Below are positions 40,725-48,235 of a stretch of 64,000 nt of DNA, piece by piece. The stretch spans positions 124,001 through 188,000 of the forward strand of contig NZ_JBQHTG010000004.1 in the NCBI RefSeq assembly GCF_052065835.1, read 5' to 3'. The DNA comes from Laedolimicola sp934402125 (GTDB taxonomy: Bacteria; Bacillota; Clostridia; Lachnospirales; Lachnospiraceae). The position numbers and the translations under genes are program-made. Under the pieces are notes generated by a model, which saw only the letters and a program-made list of their open reading frames with translations, was not told the origin of the DNA and searched no databases. Position 1 is the first letter of the stretch; each line of letters opens with the position of its first letter.

Positions 40725-42167
40725 TTAAAACTTCTTCCGCCAGGTCACCGGCGCGAGCAGCATCATAATCGGCAGGATTTCCAGACGGCCAATCAGCATA
40801 TCAAAGCTCAACACAATCTTGGAAAAGGCGGAAAAGGCGGAGAAGTTCTCCACGGGACCCACCTTTGCCAGACCCGGTCCCACGTTATTCAGGGTAGTCA
40901 ATACAGCCGTAAAGTTCGTGGTAAAATCAAAGTTATCCACCGAAATCAGCAGTACAGACACACATAAGATCACAAAATAGCAGATAGTATACACATAGAC
41001 CCCATGGGTCTCCTCATCCGTCAGGCGCTTGCCATCCAGTTTCACCACATTGACTGACTTGGGATGCAGAATCTGCTTGGTTTCCCTGGTGATGGTCCGG
41101 CCCAGAATCATGATACGGGACACCTTCATGCCGCCGCCCGTGCTTCCGGCGCAGGCTCCCACCACCATCAGAAGCAGCAGAATGGTCTTGGAAAACTCCG
41201 GCCACAAATCAAAATTTGCCGTCACAAAGCCGGTGGTCGTAATAACCGATACCACTTGGAAGGCCGCGTAACGGAAAGCGTGCAGCACGCCGCCGTACAG
41301 ATTCATAATATTAATCGTGATCAGTGCAATCGCTGCCGCCACAATTCCCAGATAGGTCCTCAGCTCCTCGTTCCGGAAAAAGCCCTTGATATTTTTCATC
41401 AGCAGCAGGAAATACAGGTTGAAGTTGATGCCGAACAGCAGCATAAAGACCGTAATCACGCCGTCGATATAGGCGCTGTCAAAGGCCGCGATGCTGGCAT
41501 TCCGGTTGGAAAAGCCTCCGGTACCCGCGGTACTGAAGGTATGGATAACCGCCTCGTAAAGGTTCATGCCTCCCGCCAGCAGAAAAATCACCTCTGCCAG
41601 GGAAAGTCCCAGATACATAGTATACAGAATCCTGGCGGTGGTACGCGCCTTCGGCACCAGCTTATCACAGGTGGGACCCGGCATCTCCGCCCGCATCAGG
41701 AACATAGAATTCCGTTTGCTTAAGGGAATTACCGTCATAACAAAGACCAGCACGCCCATACCGCCTACCCAGTGGGTCAGGCAGCGCCAGAAATTCATGC
41801 CCTTTGGAAGGCTCTCTATCTCCTTCAGAATCGTAGATCCGGTAGTCGTAAAGCCGGATACCACTTCAAAAACCGCATCCTCAAACCGGGGAATGGTTCC
41901 CGAAAAAACGAAGGGAAGCGCTCCGAACACAGACCACAGAATCCAGGCCAGCGCCACAATCAGAAACCCTTCTTTTGCGTAAATGGAGGAATGCTTCGGC
42001 TTTCCGGATCCCAGAAGAGACACCAGAACCAGAAATCCCGCGGTTATCAGGAAGCTGATACCTTCCGTTTCCCCATATAAAAATGACACAACGGCCGGGA
42101 AAAGCAGCAGAAAACCTTCTGTCAGAAGCATTTTCCCCACAATGTATCTTATCATTCCGTAATTCAT
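40725..42167 (-). CDS. trkH: TrkH/KtrB-family potassium channel subunit
   Basis: A 480-residue membrane protein of the Trk/Ktr/HKT superfamily, with four repeated membrane-pore-membrane units. Selectivity-filter loops are seen as FTTTGSTIL, FSTAGTGGFSNRN, ITTTGFVTAN and LTTLNNVGPG. It moves K+ across the membrane under control of the TrkA ring encoded immediately upstream (12-bp gap). Length fits TrkH better than the shorter KtrB. Confidence 0.94.
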   Translation of the reverse strand: MNYGMIRYIVGKMLLTEGFLLLFPAVVSFLYGETEGISFLITAGFLVLVSLLGSGKPKHSSIYAKEGFLIVALAWILWSVFGALPFVFSGTIPRFEDAVFEVVSGFTTTGSTILKEIESLPKGMNFWRCLTHWVGGMGVLVFVMTVIPLSKRNSMFLMRAEMPGPTCDKLVPKARTTARILYTMYLGLSLAEVIFLLAGGMNLYEAVIHTFSTAGTGGFSNRNASIAAFDSAYIDGVITVFMLLFGINFNLYFLLLMKNIKGFFRNEELRTYLGIVAAAIALITINIMNLYGGVLHAFRYAAFQVVSVITTTGFVTANFDLWPEFSKTILLLLMVVGACAGSTGGGMKVSRIMILGRTITRETKQILHPKSVNVVKLDGKRLTDEETHGVYVYTICYFVILCVSVLLISVDNFDFTTNFTAVLTTLNNVGPGLAKVGPVENFSAFSAFSKIVLSFDMLIGRLEILPIMMLLAPVTWRKKF

Positions 42168-42179
42168 AGCTTTCCCCCA

Positions 42180-43538
42180 CTAGCGCATGATGTCCTGCAA
42201 ATCCTCGAGACCCTGTCCCATGGAAATGACAATGACACTATCGCCTACCTCCAGCGTATCATTTCCGCCTGGTATGATGGTACGGCGGTTCCGTACAATG
42301 CAGGCTACCAGATGGTTGCTCTTCAGCTTCAGATCCTTCAGCGGAATACCGGTGTACCTGGTTTTCTCCCGGATCCGGAACTCCAGCGCCTCGATCTTGC
42401 CGCCAATCAGCTTATACACCGTCTCCACATTGGCGCTTCCCATGGAATTCCGCATGGCGCGCACATAGCTGGTAATCGCGTTGGCCGTAACGTTCTTCGC
42501 AGAAACCACGCTCTCCATGCCCAGCTGATCCACCATGCTCTGCAGACCCTCGTCGTTGACCTTGGTTACGACCTTGGGTACACGACGGCTTTTCGCGTAC
42601 ATAGACATGATGATATTTTCCTCATCCATACCGGTCAGGGTTACAAAGGCGTCTGCCTTGGAGATTCCTTCCTCCTCCAGAAGCTCATGATCGGTGGCAT
42701 TGCCATGGATAATCGTCGCTTGGGGAAGCAGATCGCACAGCTCCATGCAGCGCTTTTCGTCCACCTCTATAATCTTGACCTGCATACCCAGCTCCAGAAG
42801 CTGGCTGCCCAGATAATAGGCCACCCGGCCGCCGCCACAGATCATGACATTTTTAGCCTTGCCGATGATACCCTTGGTAAGCTTCAGGAACTTCTCAATC
42901 TCCGAATGGGAAGCTGTGATGTTGATCTTGTCGCCGGACTTGGGCACAAAATTACCATCGGGAATATAGACCTCCCCATCCCGCTGCACCGCGCAGACCA
43001 GCATTTTGATCTGATGCTTTTTATATAACTCACTTAAAGAAAGACCCTCAATGGAGCTGTGAGACGGATAGGTCACCTCCACCAGCTCGACCCGGCCCTT
43101 TACGAAGGTCTCGAGCTTCGCCGCAGACGGGAAGATCAGAACCCGTGATATCTCCCCCGCCAGGGCACGCTCCGGATTTACCGCCATACTCAGCTTCAGA
43201 TCCTCCTTCAGCAAATCGATCTGATTATGATAAATCGGATTCCGCACACGGGCGATGGTCTGTTTGGCTCCCAGCTTTCTCGCCAGCAGACAGCAGAACA
43301 GATTCATCTCGTCTGTGGAAGCGCAGGCAATCACCAGATCGGCCCCGGGCACATCTGCCTTACGCTGGATGTCCGCGCTTGCTCCGTCTCCCACCACGCA
43401 GGAAACGTCCATCTCATTGATCGCGTCCTTTATCTTTCTCTCGTTTTTTTCAATCAGTGTCACATTGTATTTTTCACCGGACAGCTGCATAGCGAGCTTA
43501 TGGCCCACTTTTCCGTCCCCGATGATTACAATATCCAT
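42180..43538 (-). CDS. trkA: TrkA potassium-uptake regulatory protein
   Basis: A 452-residue protein with two tandem RCK units, each an NAD(H)-binding Rossmann fold (DIVIIGDGKVGHKLAMQLSG at the N-terminus; NVMICGGGRVAYYLGSQLLE at about 230) followed by a TrkA-C domain (ending PGGNDTLEVGDSVIVIS). It forms the cytoplasmic gating ring of the Trk channel. Cotranscribed with trkH and 15 bp downstream of a DUF1653 gene. Confidence 0.95.
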   Translation of the reverse strand: MDIVIIGDGKVGHKLAMQLSGEKYNVTLIEKNERKIKDAINEMDVSCVVGDGASADIQRKADVPGADLVIACASTDEMNLFCCLLARKLGAKQTIARVRNPIYHNQIDLLKEDLKLSMAVNPERALAGEISRVLIFPSAAKLETFVKGRVELVEVTYPSHSSIEGLSLSELYKKHQIKMLVCAVQRDGEVYIPDGNFVPKSGDKINITASHSEIEKFLKLTKGIIGKAKNVMICGGGRVAYYLGSQLLELGMQVKIIEVDEKRCMELCDLLPQATIIHGNATDHELLEEEGISKADAFVTLTGMDEENIIMSMYAKSRRVPKVVTKVNDEGLQSMVDQLGMESVVSAKNVTANAITSYVRAMRNSMGSANVETVYKLIGGKIEALEFRIREKTRYTGIPLKDLKLKSNHLVACIVRNRRTIIPGGNDTLEVGDSVIVISMGQGLEDLQDIMR

Positions 43539-43553
43539 TCCTTCCTCTCCCTC

Positions 43554-44009
43554 TTAGCGAAACCGATCTGTCTCAAAATGCTCCATGGTTTTCAGACAGT
43601 TCAGAATCTCCCTGTATTTCTCCTTTACAGATCCATGACCCAGTGTAATGTCCAGAGAAACCGCGATACTCTCCAGCAGCTGCTCGTCCGCATAGGCCTC
43701 CCACGCCTGAAACAGCTCCAGCTTGTCCCGATAGCTCTCTGCCTCCAGGAACCGGAGCAGCAGCGGATTCATCTGCTGTGGTTCTTCGATTTTCTCAAAG
43801 CGCCAGGTCTGCTCTGCGTCCGGATACTTCTCCCTGTCCACTTCGCTTGCAAACTCTTCGTAGGGGCGCACCCAGAATTCTTCCTCTCCGTAAAGCGCCT
43901 GGTATACCACCACCTTTTCTTCCGTATTCGCGTCCCGCGCAATGGCTGTCACCTGATACTGGCCGCCTTTAAAATGGCGATAGTACTCGCCTGCTTTGAT
44001 TTCTCTCAC
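43554..44009 (-). CDS. DUF1653-domain protein
   Basis: About 151 residues if started at the GTG at 44009 (GAGG 8 nt upstream); an alternative ATG upstream would add about 25 residues of basic sequence without a good site. The N-terminal half (REIKAGEYYRHFKGGQYQVT, VVVYQALYGEEEFWVRPYEEF) is the DUF1653 fold, a small beta-rich domain of unknown function. The C-terminal half is helical and not recognised. Same strand as trkA, 15 bp upstream. Confidence 0.75.
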   Translation of the reverse strand: MREIKAGEYYRHFKGGQYQVTAIARDANTEEKVVVYQALYGEEEFWVRPYEEFASEVDREKYPDAEQTWRFEKIEEPQQMNPLLLRFLEAESYRDKLELFQAWEAYADEQLLESIAVSLDITLGHGSVKEKYREILNCLKTMEHFETDRFR

Positions 44010-44111
44010 GGCAAATTCCTCTTTCCTTTTTCTGAATATAAATGTCCGTTCTATGAGCATATTCCAACTTTCCCAAAGTGTCAAGTCTTTCCTCTAAAGT
44101 GAAAAAGAACT

Positions 44112-44148
44112 AAAAAATCCCGCCCGGGATTAAAGTTCCCCGGGCAGG
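44112..44148 (-). terminator. Terminator overlapping the end of the Lrp gene
   Basis: Minus strand CCTGCCCGGG, loop, CCCGGGCGGG, then ATTTTTTA. The stop codon (44130-44132) lies in the loop. Confidence 0.85.
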
Positions 44149-44582
44149 ACAGATACGTCGTTTTTGATGGTCGATAGTACATATAGAGTTTTGGTCCAGG
44201 ACACACCGGGCATTTCCTTGATATCCTGATGAATCACCTCCAGGCTTCTGGATGAATCTGTCACAACCTTCAGCAGATAATCCACGTCCCCCGCGATATA
44301 ATAGCACTCGGACACATTTCCATGCCGGGCAGCTGCCTCCGCGAATTCTTTTCCGTATTTGGGATGCTCCAGACGTACGGATATAAAGACCGTCAGGTCG
44401 TTGCCCAGCTGCTTCTCGTCCAGCAGCACCGTATACTTCTGAATCACGCCCTTTGCTTCCATCTTCCGGATCCGCTCGATGACCGCCGATACGGACAGAT
44501 TGATGGTCTGGCTGATGGTTGACGCCGTCTGACGGGAATTTTCCCTGAGACACTTCAAGATACTCAAATCAATGTTGTCCAT
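44130..44582 (-). CDS. Lrp/AsnC-family transcriptional regulator
   Basis: 150 residues from the ATG at 44582, with GAGGAGGAAT upstream. The N-terminal HTH reads LSILKCLRENSRQTASTISQ and LSVSAVIERIRKMEAKGVI; the C-terminal RAM/AsnC domain binds an amino-acid effector (LTVFISVRLEHP, YYIAGDVDYLLKVV). It forms octameric rings in this family and regulates amino-acid genes; the target is not evident here. Single gene with a terminator. Confidence 0.92.
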   Translation of the reverse strand: MDNIDLSILKCLRENSRQTASTISQTINLSVSAVIERIRKMEAKGVIQKYTVLLDEKQLGNDLTVFISVRLEHPKYGKEFAEAAARHGNVSECYYIAGDVDYLLKVVTDSSRSLEVIHQDIKEMPGVSWTKTLYVLSTIKNDVSVLPGEL

Positions 44583-44752
44583 AATAATTCCTCCTCGCCC
44601 AGCTGTAAGACTGTGTCCCGGCATGTTCCCCTGCCGAAAAACAGAAAAGGCAGTCTGCTTACGCAAACTGCCTTTGTTTACTGTTGGACTTATCTTACCA
44701 GAAAAAATATTTCCTGTAAAGTATTATTTTACACTAAATTTTAGTTTTTATT

Positions 44753-45697
44753 TTAGAAGTAAACCATTTCCTCTTCGGGAGGCTCTGCGGATTTCAGGGC
44801 TTTGGTATAAAGAACCGGCCCTTCCTCTCCGGAATATTCGTCACGCTTCTCCACGTAAACCTTGGCGGTCACGGTCAGCCACTGACCGTTTTTCAGCTTA
44901 TCCACATTGTGGCTTCTGCACAGGAAGCCCAGGAATACCGTGTCGTCCGCGCAGCAGGTCATTGCCTTTCTGCCCGGCACAAAATATCCCGGTGTCATGC
45001 GGCGCGGTTTCATAACCCTGCCCTTAAAACGGATAGTTTTGCCATCGTAGTGCTCCGGATGATCCATAGCGTCCACATACCAGATTCCGTAGTCGATATC
45101 ACTGATATCGATGATCTCTGCATTGAGATCAAAGGGAAGCTCGTCCTCAAACTCGAAAATCTCGCCGCCCTCCTGCTCGAATTCCACCTGGGCGCGGGGA
45201 TTTACCGCGCGGATATTGCGCTTGTAGGAGGCTGCCTTCGTTCCCTCTACACATCTGTCAAAAATTACCAAATCCGAATCCTGCACCATATCCATGAACA
45301 GGGATTTCATGTTCTGCATATACAGATCAAAGGTTCCTGCGTCTACCAGGGTAATACCCTGGGCGTAGAACCAGCCCCGGGGAAGATCCATTTCCCGGAA
45401 CAGCTGCATGCCCCACATGCCGTTCCACTCAATCATAACCTGACTGGGCTTATACTTCTTCTGGCAATCCTCCAGAAATTCCCTGGTAAACTCGGCCTTG
45501 CCCTCGATGGAAACCAGGGTGACGTCGTAGGACTCCAGAATATGCAGATCATATTCCTCCTCGCCCTCTTCGCAGGCAATGAGAAGGGTTTTTCCGCCGT
45601 CTGAAAAATACGGATCCGACAGAGTTTCCTGTATAAATGTGGTTTTTCCGCTCTCCAGAAAACCATTTACCATATAAACCGGTATCTTGTTAGCCAT
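44753..45697 (-). CDS. COG0523-related GTPase with C-terminal DUF1980/TIGR03943-like domain
   Basis: A 314-residue protein. The N-terminal P-loop is GFLESGKTTF (residues 12-21), related to CobW/COG0523 GTPases but with Glu-Ser in place of Gly-Ala. The C-terminal domain (GKTIRFKGRVMKPRRMTPGY, FVPGRKAMTCCADDTVFLGF, then WLTVTAKVYVEKRDEY) matches the conserved end of the TIGR03943/YcgQ family, including its Cys-Cys. This suggests a metal-handling GTPase working with its neighbour, which has the canonical P-loop and a His-rich loop. The two genes are 13 bp apart. Confidence 0.75.
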   Translation of the reverse strand: MANKIPVYMVNGFLESGKTTFIQETLSDPYFSDGGKTLLIACEEGEEEYDLHILESYDVTLVSIEGKAEFTREFLEDCQKKYKPSQVMIEWNGMWGMQLFREMDLPRGWFYAQGITLVDAGTFDLYMQNMKSLFMDMVQDSDLVIFDRCVEGTKAASYKRNIRAVNPRAQVEFEQEGGEIFEFEDELPFDLNAEIIDISDIDYGIWYVDAMDHPEHYDGKTIRFKGRVMKPRRMTPGYFVPGRKAMTCCADDTVFLGFLCRSHNVDKLKNGQWLTVTAKVYVEKRDEYSGEEGPVLYTKALKSAEPPEEEMVYF

Positions 45698-45710
45698 ATA
45701 TTCTTCCTCT

Positions 45711-46760
45711 TTATACTCCGAAAAGCTCTTTCAGACCATCCTCGTCAAGCAGAGAGCCAATGACGCAGAGACGTCCCGTGTAATCCGGATTGCCCTGGCG
45801 GATCTCATACTCCTCCGGCACAAAATCAAACTCCATCCAGCTTCCGTCTGTGCTCTGAATGATACCCTTTGCCCGCAGAATCAGGCCGTACAGGCCGGAC
45901 TTGCTTAAGGTTTCCAGAATCTTCTCCAGCTCTTCTTTTTCAAAACGCTTCGGAGTTTCTACACCCCAGCTGGTAAATACCTCGTCTGCATGATGGTGTC
46001 CCTCGTGATCGTGATGATGGTGATGATCGTGGTCATGGCAGCCACAGGTGCAGCCCTCGCCGTGGTCATGATCGTGATCATGATGATGCTCATGGTCGTG
46101 GTGATCGTGCTCATGGTCATGCTCATGGTCATGTTCCTCATGATGCAGGTCGCCCATATCCAGCTCTGCATGCTTCATAGCGTCCAGAATCTGTCTGCCG
46201 TTTAACTGATCCCAGGGAGTGGTAATCATGGTTGCCTTCGCATTGTGCTCCCGCAGCATGGCTACAGCCTCTTGAAGCTTCTCCTCGGTCATGCTCTGGG
46301 TGCGGCTCAGCACGATGGTACCTGCATGTTCTACCTGGTTATTGAAGAACTCGCCGAAATTTTTCATGTACATCTTGCATTTCTTACCGTCTACGACTAC
46401 CAGGGAGCTGTCGATATGCACGTCCATGTGACCTGCCACATTCTGGACTGCTTTCATAACGTCAGACAGCTTGCCTACGCCTGACGGCTCAATCAGAATC
46501 CGATCCGGCGCGTAGGTATCGATGACCTCCTTCAGAGCGGTTCCGAAATCTCCCACCAGAGAGCAGCAGATACAACCGGAATTCATCTCATTGACCTGTA
46601 CGCCCGCCTCCTTCAGGAAGCCGCCGTCGATTCCGATCTCGCCGAACTCATTCTCAATCAGTACGATCTTTTCGCCCTTGAATACCTCTTCCAGAAGCTT
46701 CTTAATCAGTGTTGTCTTTCCTGCTCCCAGGAAGCCGGAAATAATGGTAATCTCTGTCAT
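45711..46760 (-). CDS. COG0523 metallochaperone GTPase with His-rich loop
   Basis: About 349 residues from the ATG at 46760 (GGAGGA upstream). Walker A GFLGAGKTTLI, the metal site GCICC, and ENEFGEIGIDGGFL are diagnostic of CobW/ZigA-type GTPases that deliver Zn or other metals. Residues about 200-260 contain some 30 His with Asp and Glu, plus CTCGC, a metal store or sensor. A C-terminal CobW_C domain follows. The pair with the DUF1980-like GTPase suggests zinc transfer under limitation; no Zur box could be identified by eye. Confidence 0.88.
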   Translation of the reverse strand: MTEITIISGFLGAGKTTLIKKLLEEVFKGEKIVLIENEFGEIGIDGGFLKEAGVQVNEMNSGCICCSLVGDFGTALKEVIDTYAPDRILIEPSGVGKLSDVMKAVQNVAGHMDVHIDSSLVVVDGKKCKMYMKNFGEFFNNQVEHAGTIVLSRTQSMTEEKLQEAVAMLREHNAKATMITTPWDQLNGRQILDAMKHAELDMGDLHHEEHDHEHDHEHDHHDHEHHHDHDHDHGEGCTCGCHDHDHHHHHDHEGHHHADEVFTSWGVETPKRFEKEELEKILETLSKSGLYGLILRAKGIIQSTDGSWMEFDFVPEEYEIRQGNPDYTGRLCVIGSLLDEDGLKELFGV

Positions 46761-46787
46761 TTTATTTTCCTCCAGAAAATCAACAAA

Positions 46788-46824
46788 GAGCGCCATGCGC
46801 AGCCTGCGGCTGCATCATGCGCTC
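46788..46824 (-). terminator. Terminator of the infC-rpmI-rplT operon
   Basis: Minus strand GAGCGCATGATGCAGCC, loop GCA, and a complementary GGCTGCGCATGGCGCTC arm (small bulge), then TTTGTTG. Confidence 0.8.
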
Positions 46825-46837
46825 TGTTTGTTCGGTC

Positions 46838-47194
46838 TTATGCCAGCTTGCTCTTAGCAACTTCTGCCAGAGTAGCGAATCCAGCCGGATCATTTACTGC
46901 CATGTCAGCCAGTACCTTACGGTTCAGCTCAACCTCAGCCTGCTTCAGTCCATACATGAACTTGCTGTAGGAAAGTCCGTTCAGACGTGCTGCAGCGTTG
47001 ATACGTGCGATCCAAAGCTGACGGAACTGACGCTTTCTCTCTTTTCTTCCTGCGTAGGAGCTGGTCAGTGCTCTCATCACGGACTGCTTTGCTACACGGT
47101 ACTGCTTGCTTCTTGCTCCTCTGTATCCCTTAGCGAGCTTTAATACTCTGTTATGTCTTTTCTTAGCGCCTAAACCGCCTTTAATTCTTGCCAT
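46838..47194 (-). CDS. rplT: 50S ribosomal protein L20
   Basis: A 118-residue basic protein starting MARIKGGLGAKKRHNRVLKL with the L20 blocks YRGARSKQYRVAKQSVMRA, RKRQFRQLWIARINAAAR and NRKVLADMAVNDPAGF. It binds 23S rRNA early in 50S assembly and also represses this operon through the leader. Third gene after infC and rpmI. Confidence 0.98.
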   Translation of the reverse strand: MARIKGGLGAKKRHNRVLKLAKGYRGARSKQYRVAKQSVMRALTSSYAGRKERKRQFRQLWIARINAAARLNGLSYSKFMYGLKQAEVELNRKVLADMAVNDPAGFATLAEVAKSKLA

Positions 47195-47245
47195 TTCTTC
47201 TTTCCTCCTTGAAACTTCTCACTTCCGCCTGTTCTGTACTGAAAC

Positions 47246-47443
47246 TTACAGATACGGCAGAATCTTCTTCATGCTCTTTACGTTGGTTGCATCCGTAATG
47301 GTAGCTTTTCTGAGATTTCTCTTTCTCTTCTGAGATTTCTTGGTTAAGATATGGCTCTTATAAGCTTTCATTCTCTTGAGTTTGCCTGTACCTGTTACTT
47401 TGAAACGCTTTGCAGCTGCTCTGCTTGTCTTAATTTTTGGCAT
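47246..47443 (-). CDS. rpmI: 50S ribosomal protein L35
   Basis: 65 residues from the ATG at 47443, with AGGAGG upstream; an earlier Met at 47479 falls in the infC-rpmI spacer. MPKIKTSRAAAKRFKVTGTG and the Lys/Arg-rich KSHILTKKSQKRKRNLRKAT are diagnostic. Second gene of the infC operon. Confidence 0.98.
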   Translation of the reverse strand: MPKIKTSRAAAKRFKVTGTGKLKRMKAYKSHILTKKSQKRKRNLRKATITDATNVKSMKKILPYL

Positions 47444-47523
47444 TTTATATACTCCTCCTATCCTAGTATCCTTTTCCAAATTTCTATCAAATCATTGCCG
47501 CTTCCGCGGTTGATTTCCATATT

Positions 47524-48033
47524 TTACTGACGCTTCTCTGCCAGAAACATCATCATCTGACGGCCTTCCATCTTCGGAGCCTTTTCTACTACAGCAACGT
47601 CCGCCATCTTCTCCGCAAATATATCAAGAATCTGCTTTGTCTTCTGTACGTGGGCCATCTCTCTTCCGCGGAAACGTAAGGTTACCTTTACTTTATCACC
47701 CTTCTGGATGAACTTCTTGGCAGCGCCCACCTTGGTGTTCAGGTCGTTCTCCTCAATATTCGGTGACAGACGAACTTCCTTAATCTCGATGGTTCTCTGC
47801 TTTTTCTTGGCTTCCTTTTCTTTTCTCGCCTGCTCGTACTTGTACTTGCCGTAATCAATGATCTTGCATACAGGCGGCTTCGCCGTCGGTGCAATCTTCA
47901 CCAGGTCCAGTTCTGCTTCCCGGGCAATCTTCATCGCATCTCTTGCAGACATGATGCCAAGCTGCTCTCCGTCAGCGCCAATCAGGCGAATCTCCTTATC
48001 CCGGATCTGTTCGTTAATCATTAAATCGCTAAT
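47524..48033 (-). CDS. infC: Translation initiation factor IF-3, probable AUU start
   Basis: A full IF-3: N-terminal domain (MINEQIRDKEIRLIGADGEQ), a Lys-rich linker (YEQARKEKEAKKKQRTIEIK) and C-terminal domain (VTLRFRGREMAHVQKTKQIL). The first ATG is at 48021, but AAGGAGG is 20 nt away from it and exactly 8 nt from an in-frame ATT at 48031-48033, giving (M)SDLMINEQ. AUU is the conserved infC start codon in many bacteria, where IF-3 represses its own translation. So I annotate 169 residues from 48033. Confidence 0.93.
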   Translation of the reverse strand: MSDLMINEQIRDKEIRLIGADGEQLGIMSARDAMKIAREAELDLVKIAPTAKPPVCKIIDYGKYKYEQARKEKEAKKKQRTIEIKEVRLSPNIEENDLNTKVGAAKKFIQKGDKVKVTLRFRGREMAHVQKTKQILDIFAEKMADVAVVEKAPKMEGRQMMMFLAEKRQ

Positions 48034-48200
48034 TGTAGTGCCCTCCTTCTAAGAAAGAAAAAAACTAAAAAAAGTGGATAGTCAGACTATCCACTTAAAT
48101 ATCTAATCACAAGGCTGTTCTTAAACCTGCTTCTTCGATAATCATAAACCCGAGTCGCCGTCTGCGCTAAGGTGAGAGTGGATACTCTGCTTTCTGTCAC
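48034..48200 (-). ncRNA. L20-type leader / transcription attenuator of the infC operon
   Basis: The roughly 165-nt leader ends in a terminator, GTGGATAGTC-TGACTATCCAC followed by seven T residues. Upstream, TATCCACT (in AGAGTATCCACTCTCACC) is complementary to the terminator's 5' arm AGTGGATA, so an antiterminator can form. Position before infC-rpmI-rplT and this architecture match the Firmicutes L20 leader, where L20 binding favours termination. Confidence 0.8.
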
Positions 48201-48206
48201 CATGAT

Positions 48207-48235
48207 ATCTTAACACAACTATTCTTCTGTGTCAA
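48207..48235 (-). promoter_or_regulatory. infC operon promoter
   Basis: TTGACA (48230-48235) and TAAGAT (48207-48212) with 17-bp spacing on the minus strand. The -35 overlaps the stop codon of the upstream surface-protein gene. Confidence 0.8.

Noticed and set aside
45990..46205. Hydrophobic Val/Met-rich frame on the plus strand
   Set aside because: It is the complement of the His/Asp-rich loop codons of the COG0523 GTPase; low-complexity, not a membrane protein gene.
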